Shown here: in pieces, positions 7,039 through 14,655 of the stretch
How positions within the stretch are numbered: position 1 is the stretch's first letter
How the letters are laid out: each line of letters opens with the position of its first letter
Position numbers and translations under genes: made by a program
Assembly: GCA_041586155.1 (NCBI GenBank)
Contig: JBFHAT010000048.1
Coordinates: forward strand, 1-18,287
DNA length: 18,287 nt
Direction: 5' to 3'
From: JBFGJH01 sp041586155
GTDB taxonomy: Bacteria > Actinomycetota > Acidimicrobiia > Spongiisociales > JAENVV01
The notes under the pieces: generated by a model
Databases searched by the model: none
Told to the model about the DNA's origin: nothing
The model's input: only the letters and a program-made list of their open reading frames with translations

Positions 7039-8370
7039 ATGACGAGCGAATTTTTCGAAGGCGTCGGCCGGGTGACGTTCGGCGGCCTCGACAGCGATGA
7101 CCCGTTCACCTACAAGGTGTACGACCCGGATCGCGAGGTGCTCGGCAAGCGTATGGAGGACCACCTGCGCATCGCTGTCTGTTACTGGCATTCGTTCAAC
7201 TGGCCTGGATCCGACGTGTTTGGCGCGGGCACATTCGACCGGCCCTGGCTGGGCGCTACCGACGACCCCATGGCCGCTGCGCGGCACAAAATGGACGCAG
7301 CCTTCGAGTTCGTCGGCAAGCTGGGAGTGCCGTTCTTCTGCTTCCACGACGTCGACATCGCTCCTGAAGGCGCCACGTTCTCAGACTCGGCGAGCAACCT
7401 CGATGCGATGGTCGACTACGCCGAGAAGAAGATGAGCGACACGGAGGTCAGGCTCCTGTGGGGCACTGCCAACCTGTTCTCCCATCCACGCTATGCGGCC
7501 GGCGCCGCCACCAATCCCGACCCGGAAGTGTTCGCATATGCGGCAGCCCAGGTAAAACACGCACTCGACGCAACCAACCGGTTGGATGGAGCCAACTACG
7601 TGCTGTGGGGAGGGCGTGAGGGTTACGAGACCCTGCTGAACACCGACCTGAAGCAGGAGGCTGATCAGCTCGCCCGGTTCCTGTCGATGGTGGTGGAGCA
7701 CAAGAACGCGATCGGATTCGAGGGGACGCTGCTCATCGAACCGAAGCCGCAGGAGCCGACCAAACACCAATACGACTACGACTCTCAGTCCGTGCACGGC
7801 TTCCTGGACCGCTACGGACTGACCGACGAGTTCCGGGTGAACATCGAAGGCAATCACGCGACCTTGTCGGGTCACAGCTTTCATCACGAGGTCGCCTATG
7901 CGGTCGCCAACGGGATCTTCGGCAGCATCGACGCCAACCGGGGCGACTACCAGAACGGCTGGGACACCGACCAGTTCCCCAATTCGGTCGACGAGCTATC
8001 GCTCGTGCTCTACGAGATCTTGCAGGGAGGCGGTTTCTCCAGCGGCGGTTTCAACTTCGACACGAAGTTGCGCCGCCAGTCGATGGCTCGCGACGACCTG
8101 TTCCATGGACACATCGGCGGCATCGACACGCTGGCGCGTTCACTCCTCGTAGCAGCTGAACTGATCGAAAGCCGATCCCTATGGTCAGCCAGGCGCGATC
8201 GTTACGCAGGATGGTTGGGCGATCTCGGAGCCCGCATTCTCGAGGGCGGCGAGACCCTGGTGACACTCGAGGCCAAGGTCGCGAGCGGGACCATCGACCC
8301 ACGACCGGTGTCGGGCCGACAAGAACAGCTGGAGAATGAGGTCAACCGGGTCATCTGGTCAACGTCCTGA
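7039..8370 (+). CDS. xylA: Xylose isomerase
   Basis: A 443-residue protein of the size of the long (class II, E. coli-type) xylose isomerases, which interconvert D-xylose and D-xylulose (also glucose and fructose). The active-site set is complete. The base pair H103/D106 is in 'CFHDVDIAPEG'. Metal ligands are E234 with K236 in 'LLIEPKPQEPTKHQYD', E270 and H273 in 'NIEGNHATLSGHSFHHE', D298 in 'SIDANRGD', D309 and D311 in 'GWDTDQFP', and D341 in 'GGFNFDTKLRRQS'. GGAGGAG (7029-7035) precedes ATG 7039. Neither xylulokinase nor a xylose repressor is in the window. The sugar ABC operon downstream converges on it, so it is not in the same operon. Confidence 0.97.
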   Translation: MTSEFFEGVGRVTFGGLDSDDPFTYKVYDPDREVLGKRMEDHLRIAVCYWHSFNWPGSDVFGAGTFDRPWLGATDDPMAAARHKMDAAFEFVGKLGVPFFCFHDVDIAPEGATFSDSASNLDAMVDYAEKKMSDTEVRLLWGTANLFSHPRYAAGAATNPDPEVFAYAAAQVKHALDATNRLDGANYVLWGGREGYETLLNTDLKQEADQLARFLSMVVEHKNAIGFEGTLLIEPKPQEPTKHQYDYDSQSVHGFLDRYGLTDEFRVNIEGNHATLSGHSFHHEVAYAVANGIFGSIDANRGDYQNGWDTDQFPNSVDELSLVLYEILQGGGFSSGGFNFDTKLRRQSMARDDLFHGHIGGIDTLARSLLVAAELIESRSLWSARRDRYAGWLGDLGARILEGGETLVTLEAKVASGTIDPRPVSGRQEQLENEVNRVIWSTS

Positions 8371-8491
8371 GTCGTCCCAACCGAAGACACTGTTGGCGGT
8401 TGGCGCGCGCTTTACGTCATCTGAATCGAGTGAGGTCTCCGTATGTCGAGCGAGTGGGCTCACTGGAAGCCTCCAGAGGAAGGGAATCATC

Positions 8492-8803
8492 ATGCGCCGT
8501 CGTATTTCGGCTCTCGTCGTGACTGCCGCCATGGCCGTCGGGTTGCTGGCCGCTCCAGCCATGGCCGCTCCGCGGACGCCAGACACCGACTGCCTGCGGG
8601 CCGGTCAGGAGACGCTCAGGTCGTTGGGTGCCTTCTCGGCTGCGGCTCGCGGCGAGGTCAACTACGCGCTGTTCGACGAGAACTCGGGCAACGAATTCGA
8701 GGGCCTCATCCGCACGGACCTGGGCGACGAGGCGTTCCTGCCGATCAACGTCGTATTCCAGTTGCACCTCGACTCGCCGGAGCTGTTCGCCTGGTGTGAC
8801 TGA
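8492..8803 (+). CDS. Small secreted protein of unknown function
   Basis: A 103-residue protein with a clear Sec signal: three arginines (2-4), a hydrophobic core, and AMA-A cleavage after residue 25. The mature part is about 78 residues and acidic. It has only two cysteines, C34 near its start and C102 next to its end, which could form a disulfide joining the two termini. I recognise no domain. The start follows AGAGGAAGGG. It lies 121 nt after xylA on the same strand; separate expression is possible. Confidence 0.8.
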   Translation: MRRRISALVVTAAMAVGLLAAPAMAAPRTPDTDCLRAGQETLRSLGAFSAAARGEVNYALFDENSGNEFEGLIRTDLGDEAFLPINVVFQLHLDSPELFAWCD

Positions 8804-8825
8804 CGTCGCCTGCCGCTCGAAGAAT

Positions 8826-8857
8826 GAAGGAGAAGCCCGTGCCGGGGCTTCTCCTTC
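8826..8857. terminator. Hairpin terminator between converging genes
   Basis: A perfect 13-bp stem (8826-8838 with 8845-8857) around a 6-nt loop, 22 nt after the small secreted protein gene. It lies between that gene and the converging ABC permease gene and could stop both transcripts. Confidence 0.8.
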
Positions 8858-8938
8858 GCGTTTGGGTTTCACGTGTGCCTGCTACCTGCCGACCGTGACC
8901 GGGCTCGCCCCATCGCAAGATCGCCAGCATGTTCGGGG

Positions 8939-10156
8939 TCATTTGATGCCCGACGTTGCCACGTTCTCGACGAAGTAGCGCTGCGCCATCACGAACACGG
9001 CAAAGGGAATGACCACCGACAGAACGATGGCGGCGAAGATCAGGTTGGGTCCCTCTCCTGCCTGGCCGCCCAGCGTCTGCAACGCAATGGTCAGCACGAA
9101 ATCCTCGGTATTGGCGCCATTGATCGAGACGAGGGGCCATATGAACGAGTTCCAGGCGTACAGGAACATGAACGTCGCCAGGGTGGCAATGGCCGGCCAC
9201 GACAGGGGCACGAAGATGCCCCATAGGATCCTCCACCGCTTGGCGCCGTCGATGAATGCAGCTTCCTCGAGATCCTTGGGGATCGACACGAAGAACTGGC
9301 GCATGAGGAATGTCCCGTAGGCATTGAAGATGAACGGCCACACGAGCGAACCAAGCGTGTTCACCCATCCGAGCGACACCATCAGCCTGAACAGCGGGAT
9401 GATGAGGACGACGAACGGGATCATGATCGAACCCACGTACGCTACGAACAGCTTGTCACGACCGGCGAACCGAACTCGGGAAAAGGCATAACCGCCCATG
9501 ATCGACGTGAAGAGGGTGCCCGCCACGACGAGGATCGTGACGAGGATCGTGTTGGTCAATGATCGATCGAAGTCCCGCAGTTCGACGATCTCCCGGAAAT
9601 TCTGCCATTGCGGCTCGATCGCCTCGGCGCGCTCGGCCGTTCGTATCACCGCGAAGGTCTCCACGGCCGGATCGTCGACCGCTTGGAACCGTCCGACAAC
9701 GGTGCCCCGCAAGAGGGCCAGCTCGGTGACGTCGTTCCCCACCCGCACCGAATAGATAGGGACGGCCTCGCCGTCGACCATGGCCGTTGCTCCGGTCGCA
9801 GTTGCCAGCTCCAGCGGCCAGGCGAGTTGCCTCTCAGGGTCGTCTGGGGGAGCGAACAACCCGGCGTCGACGCCGCTCTCCGCCAGATAGACCGTTTGAC
9901 TGCCGGCGCCCGGCACATCGACGCTGAACAACTCGACCTGCTCACCCCCGACTTCGGCAGCCGCCGGCGTTCGAGGCCACACCTTGGGTGGGTACCGGAA
10001 CGTGTCGTCCGGCGTCTTCAGCGCTGTCGCCGCCATGAACACGAACGGAAACAGCATGATCGCCGCCACGGCCAGCAAGATGAGGTAGGCGCCGCCCCGG
10101 CCGAGCACGGTGCGTCCCATCCGCCGGAACCGAGCCTGACGACGATCCACAGTCAT
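8939..10156 (-). CDS. Carbohydrate ABC transporter permease (MalG/UgpE type) with an extracytoplasmic insertion
   Basis: A 405-residue inner-membrane permease of the CUT1 family. TM1 spans about residues 22-44. The MalG-type core resumes at 'QWQNFREIVE' (184-193) and TM2 at about 199-221. The EAA loop 'LEEAAFIDGAKRWRILWGIFVPLSWP' (296-321) contacts the ATPase, and the final segment ends near 395. UgpE-type permeases are usually about 270-300 residues; the extra ~115 residues lie between TM1 and TM2 (about 64-180), are predicted extracytoplasmic and look beta-rich. ATG 10156 overlaps the stop of the upstream permease by 4 nt (ATGA), so translation is coupled. Confidence 0.93.
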   Translation of the reverse strand: MTVDRRQARFRRMGRTVLGRGGAYLILLAVAAIMLFPFVFMAATALKTPDDTFRYPPKVWPRTPAAAEVGGEQVELFSVDVPGAGSQTVYLAESGVDAGLFAPPDDPERQLAWPLELATATGATAMVDGEAVPIYSVRVGNDVTELALLRGTVVGRFQAVDDPAVETFAVIRTAERAEAIEPQWQNFREIVELRDFDRSLTNTILVTILVVAGTLFTSIMGGYAFSRVRFAGRDKLFVAYVGSIMIPFVVLIIPLFRLMVSLGWVNTLGSLVWPFIFNAYGTFLMRQFFVSIPKDLEEAAFIDGAKRWRILWGIFVPLSWPAIATLATFMFLYAWNSFIWPLVSINGANTEDFVLTIALQTLGGQAGEGPNLIFAAIVLSVVIPFAVFVMAQRYFVENVATSGIK

Positions 10157-11712
10157 GTCGACAGCACTCCCTCATCGCCGCCACGAGAGAAGTAGAGGAG
10201 CGTCACTCCGAAGATGATGATGAAGAGCGCCCATGCAACCGCCGATGCATAGCCGATCTGGAACTCCTGGAACGCGTTCTCGTACAAATAGACCACCGGT
10301 GTGAGGGTGGCGTTGCCGGGACCGGCCGGCCTGCTCGGCGCCTGGAGAATGAACGGCTCGTTGAACAACTGGAGGGCGAGGATGGTCGTCGTGGCCACCA
10401 CGAACACCGTGGTCGGTCGGAGCAGCGGCACCGTGATCGACCGGAACTTTCGCCACGGCCCGGCCCCGTCGATGTCGGCCGCCTCGTACAGGCCAGTGTC
10501 GACGCCTTGCATACCGGCGAGGAACAGCACGATGTTGAATCCGAGCTGCTGCCAAACGAACAGAATGATCACGGAGAAGAGCGCAATCGATTCGTCGGAG
10601 ATCCACTGCGGTTGGGGAGCTTCGACGGCGGCGCCCGTGAGCCCGTTGAACCATTCAGTGAGCTTCAAGATCGTGAAGTTCAGATATCCGACTGTGGAGT
10701 TGAACAGCTGCTTCCAGATGAGTGTGACGCCGACCACGCCCGCAATCGACGGCAGGAAGTAGACGGCCCTGAACGCCTTCATTCCGGGCAGCTTGGAGTT
10801 GAGGAGCGCAGCTATCAGCATGGCCGGAGCAACGGCTGCGGGGATGGCGACCAGGCCGAACACGGCGATGTTCCGCAACGAGCGCAGAAACAGGTCGTCG
10901 GTCAGCAGATCGGCGTAATGCCGAAGCCCGACGAACGTTGCGTCGGTGAGTCCGTCCCACTCCGTGAAGCTGATGAAGAGCGAGACGATGAGCGGCCCGG
11001 CGAAGAACGCAAGAAACCCGAGCACGTTGGGGGCCACGAACAGGAGACCATCCAGGGTTTCGGCTTCCGACTGTGTCGTGCCGAACAGTTCCGCTGCTCG
11101 ATGGCTCCAGAGGATGCGTGCAAACACGCCTCCCGTCACCGCCACGAAGGCGACGACGGCGACGTCTGGTTGAACGAGCCGCCTACCGAACTCGATGGCC
11201 CCTGGTATCAGGCCCATCGTGACGAGCAAAACCACTGCCCCTGCCGCCATCGTCCACCGCGCGGCGGTAGCGAGGCCCGGTCCGGCTCGCCCCATTCGGG
11301 GAGCCAGTCCGGCCGCCACCCACCCCAGCACGATGACTGCGAGCCAACCCACCGACTCGTTGAACGCGGCGCCCACAGCGTCGAGTCCCACGAATATGCC
11401 CATCCGATTCAGAGCGACGAACCCCAAGACGACCGCGATCAGGAAGTCGATGATGAAGCCCCAAAGGCGTCCACGATGCTCGTGACGCACGGTGCCGACC
11501 AGAGCTGCGGCAGCGGCGGCGGTGAAGCCGGCAAAGGCGACGACGAGCGCCCACCGTATCGGCCCGTCCAAGACGATCCCCCGTCGGGTGAGCGTCGCCA
11601 CGACGCCGCCGATGAGCAGCACGACGGCGGCTACCCGCCACGCGACCAGCGGCCGGAACCAGGCGGGCGAGCCCGGATCCGCGGTTGATGGACTGACAGT
11701 GACCGCGGTCAT
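10153..11712 (-). CDS. Carbohydrate ABC transporter permease (MalF/UgpA type) with a long membrane N-terminus
   Basis: A 519-residue inner-membrane permease of the CUT1 family. The UgpA-like core begins near residue 220 with 'DGLLFVAPNVLGFLAFFAGPL' and 'FISFTEWDGL', and includes the EAA loop 'YEAADIDGAGPWRKFRSITVPLLRP' (409-433). Before it lie about 215 residues with roughly five or six hydrophobic segments that UgpA-type proteins (about 300 residues) do not have. A short insertion at 356-377 also departs from the core. It is second in the operon; GAGGAG precedes ATG 11712. It would pair with the next permease to form the channel. Confidence 0.93.
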   Translation of the reverse strand: MTAVTVSPSTADPGSPAWFRPLVAWRVAAVVLLIGGVVATLTRRGIVLDGPIRWALVVAFAGFTAAAAAALVGTVRHEHRGRLWGFIIDFLIAVVLGFVALNRMGIFVGLDAVGAAFNESVGWLAVIVLGWVAAGLAPRMGRAGPGLATAARWTMAAGAVVLLVTMGLIPGAIEFGRRLVQPDVAVVAFVAVTGGVFARILWSHRAAELFGTTQSEAETLDGLLFVAPNVLGFLAFFAGPLIVSLFISFTEWDGLTDATFVGLRHYADLLTDDLFLRSLRNIAVFGLVAIPAAVAPAMLIAALLNSKLPGMKAFRAVYFLPSIAGVVGVTLIWKQLFNSTVGYLNFTILKLTEWFNGLTGAAVEAPQPQWISDESIALFSVIILFVWQQLGFNIVLFLAGMQGVDTGLYEAADIDGAGPWRKFRSITVPLLRPTTVFVVATTTILALQLFNEPFILQAPSRPAGPGNATLTPVVYLYENAFQEFQIGYASAVAWALFIIIFGVTLLYFSRGGDEGVLST

Positions 11713-11743
11713 CGCTCCTCAGATGAGATCAGTCGCAGCTTAC

Positions 11744-11777
11744 GCGGGAGGGGCCGGGTTTCCCCGGCCCCTCCCGC
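11744..11777 (-). terminator. Intra-operon hairpin (attenuator) between binding protein and permeases
   Basis: A perfect 15-bp GC-rich stem (11744-11758 with 11763-11777) with a 4-nt loop, 12 nt after the binding-protein stop and about 30 nt before the permease start. No T-tract. In sugar ABC operons such hairpins often keep binding-protein mRNA more abundant than permease mRNA, by partial termination or 3'-end protection. That role is inferred. Confidence 0.75.
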
Positions 11778-11788
11778 AACGGTGTCGA

Positions 11789-13177
11789 TCAATTGCTGAA
11801 GGCTGCCGCCGTCTCTGAACAGATGTTGGCTTGGAAGTCGTCGATGTCACGCGCACCGGTGACCACAGCCTGGATCTGAGCGTCCATGGCGGACACGAAC
11901 TCCGGCCAGCTACCGGCCCACAGCGGACCCTCGGTGGTCGGGTTGTTGTTGAGCCCTTCCAGGAACGCCTGGTTGTTTTCCGGCGGAGTGAACGTGAGGA
12001 AGGCATCGAGCGCGTCCTGACTGACTCGGCTCGGAATGTTGGCACCCAGTTCCGAGATCTGCGCCTGAACGTCTGCCTGGGTCAAGGCCTGCACCAGATC
12101 CCACGCCGCTTCCGGGTTCTCGGTGGCCGAATTCACCACGTAAGCACCCCAGAAGAGCCAGTTGCCAGGGCCGCCCGGCCCCTCCGGCAGCCCAACCACA
12201 TCCCAGTCGAAATCGACAGTGCGGATACCGGGAGTCGCCCAGCGTCCGTTCTGGAACATGCCAACCGTGCCGGCCCGGAACGGCGGCTCGGGATCTTCGC
12301 CGTAAGGAATGACCGCGTCCGTCGAATACAAGTCACGCAAGGCGGTCAGACCAGCGATCGACTCAGCCGAATCGAGGGCACATGCGGTCCGGTCGTCGGT
12401 GAAGAACCCGCCGCCCGTTGCGTTCATCCAGGCACCGTAAGGACCCCACCACGCCGACTGGCCGTAGCCCTTGACTTCACCGCCGAGCGCGGCGACATCG
12501 CTGACGATCTGGTTGAAGGCGTCCCACGTCCACTCGCCATCAGCTTCGAGTTCTCGCGGGTCGGCAGCTCCTGCCTCGGCGATCAGGTCGTTGTTGATGT
12601 ACAGCGCGAACGTCGACACGTCACGAGGCAGACCCCACAGGACGTTGCCCGGCTGGCCGGTCTCCAATTCTGTGGTCAAGTGACCCATCGGGCCGGGATA
12701 GAAGTCGGCGTCGTCGTGGCCGGTGGCGTCGGCGTACTGGCGAAGATCCAGGATGACCCCACGCGACGCGAAGTCGGCAATGTCCGTGCCGGGAATCCAG
12801 AACACGTCGGGCGCCGTGCCCGCGGACAGATTGGTGAGGAGCGTCTGCTGGTAGCCGGCTCCTTCATTGGATCCGGGCTCATAGGTCAGGCTGATGCCGT
12901 CAAGAGACTCGGCCAATTGGTCGGAGATGGTCGAGTAGACGGCCGCCTCCTCAGGGTTGTCGGGACGGGTCATCCACCGAAGTGACACGTCGTCGCCGGC
13001 GGGTTCCGTTGGCTCGGGCGCTTCTGTGGTTTCGGGCGCCTCTGTGGGCTCCGGCGCTTCGGTGGCGTCGGGCGCCTCCGTCGCGTCGGGTGTCGCTGTC
13101 GTGTCGGTCCCGGAATCGGACCCGCATGCCGCGAGCACGAGCGCCAAAACCGCGAACAGCAGTACGAGCTTTCGCAT
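11789..13177 (-). CDS. ABC sugar-binding lipoprotein (extracellular solute-binding protein, family 1)
   Basis: A 462-residue protein. MRKLVLLFAVLALVLAAC is a lipoprotein signal with the lipid-bearing Cys at residue 18. Residues 31-60 form a Thr/Glu/Ala/Pro linker of hexad repeats (TEAPxx). The mature domain has the family-1 solute-binding pattern: 'LLTNLSAGTAPDVFWIPGTDIADFASRGVILDL', 'NVLWGLPRDVSTFALYINNDLIAEAGA', 'ADGEWTWDAFNQIVSD', 'FRAGTVGMFQNGRWATPGI', and 'YVVNSATENPEAAWDLVQALT'. It captures a sugar outside the membrane for the two permeases. Aromatic residues in the 'SAWWGPYGAWMNATGG' segment probably stack on the sugar; which sugar is unknown. GAGGAG precedes ATG 13177. Confidence 0.95.
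   Translation of the reverse strand: MRKLVLLFAVLALVLAACGSDSGTDTTATPDATEAPDATEAPEPTEAPETTEAPEPTEPAGDDVSLRWMTRPDNPEEAAVYSTISDQLAESLDGISLTYEPGSNEGAGYQQTLLTNLSAGTAPDVFWIPGTDIADFASRGVILDLRQYADATGHDDADFYPGPMGHLTTELETGQPGNVLWGLPRDVSTFALYINNDLIAEAGAADPRELEADGEWTWDAFNQIVSDVAALGGEVKGYGQSAWWGPYGAWMNATGGGFFTDDRTACALDSAESIAGLTALRDLYSTDAVIPYGEDPEPPFRAGTVGMFQNGRWATPGIRTVDFDWDVVGLPEGPGGPGNWLFWGAYVVNSATENPEAAWDLVQALTQADVQAQISELGANIPSRVSQDALDAFLTFTPPENNQAFLEGLNNNPTTEGPLWAGSWPEFVSAMDAQIQAVVTGARDIDDFQANICSETAAAFSN
12998..13087 (-). repeat. 18-bp-period repeat encoding the TEAP linker
   Basis: An in-frame degenerate tandem repeat with an 18-bp period encodes about five copies of a hexad of the form TEAP followed by two residues (D/E with A/P/T). 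It links the lipid anchor to the sugar-binding domain. Such tracts can change copy number between strains. Confidence 0.75.
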
Positions 13178-13206
13178 GGTTGGATATCTCCTCGACTGGG
13201 GAGCCG

Positions 13207-13222
13207 ACCGGCCCTGGCCGGT
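13207..13222 (-). promoter_or_regulatory. Dyad in the 5' leader of the ABC operon
   Basis: ACCGGCC-CT-GGCCGGT is a perfect 7-bp dyad with a 2-nt centre, just downstream of the expected transcription start and 30 nt before the binding-protein start codon. It could be a second repressor site (LacI/TetR-like dyad) or part of an mRNA hairpin. The function is a guess. Confidence 0.35.
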
Positions 13223-13233
13223 TGGCGGGCCGG

Positions 13234-13263
13234 ATCATAACGCCCGAAGACGCCAGGCGTTAA
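13234..13263 (-). promoter_or_regulatory. Promoter and possible operator of the sugar ABC operon
   Basis: On the minus strand TTAACG (13258-13263) and TATGAT (13234-13239, 5/6 match) are separated by 18 nt. A 7-bp inverted repeat, TAACGCC/GGCGTTA (13238-13244 and 13256-13262, 11-nt spacer), covers the whole spacer and both boxes, as an operator would. No regulator gene lies nearby. Confidence 0.5.
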
Positions 13264-13307
13264 TGCGGTGGTGCTCGAGCTCGATCAGCCCGTGCAGTCG
13301 AGGCGGG

Positions 13308-14186
13308 TTATTCGCACGGTTCTTCGAAGAGGCAGCCTTGCTGCTCGATGTAGATCGCGTACTCGTCGGCATATTGGGCACGAAGAGTTCCGCCGGCGGC
13401 TGCATCCTCCACGCTCTCCCACTCGCAGCATTGCACGCGCGCTACGTCGTCGACATGACTTCGCTCGAGCCAGACCGAGAAGTTCCCCTCTATTGCCTCG
13501 ACCAGCGGATCGGCGACGATCCTCTCGTTGTAGAAGGAGATTTCGCCGTCGTCCGACACTTCGATCGTGGCGACGATGTTGGTCGCGGGTCCGCCGGCGA
13601 TCTGTGCCAGGTAGGGGTGGTGGTCCAGCTCGCAGATGACCCTGATACGGCTGACGTCGGCGCTGTCCTGAGTCCGGCAGACCGGGTCGATGACAGTGGA
13701 GCCCTGCGCGATGTCCCACGCCATCACCTGTTCGAAGCTGGATCCCAGTACACCGGTGATGTCGGCGTCATCCGCCAGCATGTCCGTCATCGCCGTCAGA
13801 TCGCCCTGATTGAACGCCTCGTAGTACTGCGTCGCCAATTGGATAGCCGCGCTCTCGTCGCCGAAGGTCTCGACGCTCTCCGACACCGGCACAGAGCCGG
13901 CCGGCTCGGGCGTCTGCGTCGCATCTCCGCCACGGGTCAAGACGATTGCCCCGACCACAGCCAGCACGACTGCGGCGATCGCAGCGGCCGCCGGTCCCCG
14001 CCAACGACGCCGGGGCGGAGGTGGCGCTTGATCTGATGGACGTTCGATGGTGTGCATGTCGAGACTCCTCAGCTCGCTGTGGGGGCCGGCCGACCGCTCG
14101 AACAGCTGACCGACGATCTCCGGCGGCTCGATCGCCGTTGCGGTGACTTCGAAGTAGGTGCGAAGTTGCTGCTTGAGGTCAGGCAT
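13308..14186 (-). CDS. Single-pass membrane protein, probable anti-sigma partner
   Basis: A 292-residue protein with three parts: a cytosolic segment (1-62), a basic-Pro stretch (PPPPRRRWR) followed by one membrane helix (about 64-84), and an extracytoplasmic domain (about 95-292). 'QLATQYYEAFNQGDLTAMTDMLADDADITG' (116-145) looks like an NTF2/SnoaL-type fold. Several cysteines (in 'DPVCRTQ', 'VICELDHH', 'VQCCEWE', 'QQGCLFEEPCE') could form disulfides. ATG 14186 overlaps the end of the sigma gene by 8 nt. That arrangement, with the topology, suggests it holds the sigma factor at the membrane and senses an outside signal. There is no zinc-binding HxxxCxxC motif, so it is not a ZAS anti-sigma. 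The role is inferred from context. Confidence 0.8.
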   Translation of the reverse strand: MPDLKQQLRTYFEVTATAIEPPEIVGQLFERSAGPHSELRSLDMHTIERPSDQAPPPPRRRWRGPAAAAIAAVVLAVVGAIVLTRGGDATQTPEPAGSVPVSESVETFGDESAAIQLATQYYEAFNQGDLTAMTDMLADDADITGVLGSSFEQVMAWDIAQGSTVIDPVCRTQDSADVSRIRVICELDHHPYLAQIAGGPATNIVATIEVSDDGEISFYNERIVADPLVEAIEGNFSVWLERSHVDDVARVQCCEWESVEDAAAGGTLRAQYADEYAIYIEQQGCLFEEPCE

Positions 14187-14655
14187 CGATCTCCACCTTC
14201 AACGACTTCCGTAGCTTCTTGAGGCCCCGACGAAGATGGGTCGCCACAGTGGGCGGATCGATCCCGAGTAGGTCTGCCACCTCTCGCTGGCGCCACTCGA
14301 ATCCGTGGACCAACACCACCACCACCCTCTGTCGCTCGCTCAACTCGGCAAGCGCACCAGGTAGAGCCGGCTCGACTTGCGGCTGCACGCTGACCGGAGC
14401 CGGAGCGAAGACGGGCCTTCGGTTGGTCCGTGCCCGGCTGCGGCCCACCCGGTACAGGTAGCCGGCCGGGTTTTCCATCGCCGACAGACGGTCCCAGTGT
14501 TCCCACCCCCACGCCCATGCCTCGGCCGCAGCTTCCCGCCCCTGTTCCTGTCCGAGGGCGGCAGCCAGCGCAACCCGCAGGCGCGGCTCCACCTCTCGAA
14601 CGAAAGCGGTGAACTCATCCCGTTGGTCGGGCTGCGCCGGCCGGATCGGCTTCAT
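14179..14655 (-). CDS. ECF-type RNA polymerase sigma factor
   Basis: A 158-residue protein with the two-domain ECF layout. The sigma-2 part is 'DEFTAFVREVEPRLRVALAAALGQE' to 'NPAGYLYRVGRSRARTNRR' (about residues 12-80, with the LYRVGRSRAR end of region 2). A Pro-rich linker follows. Sigma-4 is 'ALAELSERQRVVVVLVHGFEWRQREVADLLGIDPPTVATHLRRGLKKLRKSL' (about 102-153), including the helix-turn-helix. ATG 14655 is chosen over an upstream TTG at 14706. A weak TTTAAG box 5 nt before the ATG would allow a leaderless start; AAGGGG is too close to serve as a normal ribosome site. Its target regulon is not visible. It shares an 8-nt overlap with the membrane protein downstream. Confidence 0.88.
   Translation of the reverse strand: MKPIRPAQPDQRDEFTAFVREVEPRLRVALAAALGQEQGREAAAEAWAWGWEHWDRLSAMENPAGYLYRVGRSRARTNRRPVFAPAPVSVQPQVEPALPGALAELSERQRVVVVLVHGFEWRQREVADLLGIDPPTVATHLRRGLKKLRKSLKVEIDA

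Noticed and set aside
5799..7100. Long open frame (433 codons) on the plus strand opposite the antiporter gene
   Set aside because: It is an antisense frame kept open by GC-rich codon bias. Its product is Gln/Arg/Glu-rich with no domain, while the minus-strand antiporter is unmistakable.
8377..8403. Hairpin CCAACCG/CGGTTGG after xylA as a terminator
   Set aside because: Only 7 bp with a 13-nt loop and alternative pairings; too weak to call compared with the other terminators.
10507..11688. Plus-strand open frame of 393 codons opposite the first permease
   Set aside because: Low-complexity His/Glu/Arg-rich composition and no ribosome site; the opposite strand encodes a clear ABC permease.
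11831..12985. Plus-strand open frame of 384 codons opposite the sugar-binding protein
   Set aside because: Antisense artefact of codon bias; no domain features, and the binding protein explains the region.
12998..13087. Repeat tract at 12998-13087 as a CRISPR or mobile repeat
   Set aside because: The 18-bp period is in frame and encodes a hexad linker in a lipoprotein; there are no spacers.
12957..14036. Plus-strand open frame of 359 codons across the ABC promoter and anti-sigma gene
   Set aside because: It would run through a promoter region and antisense to two genes, and its start is a Ser/Gly/Ala repeat that is the shadow of the TEAP linker.
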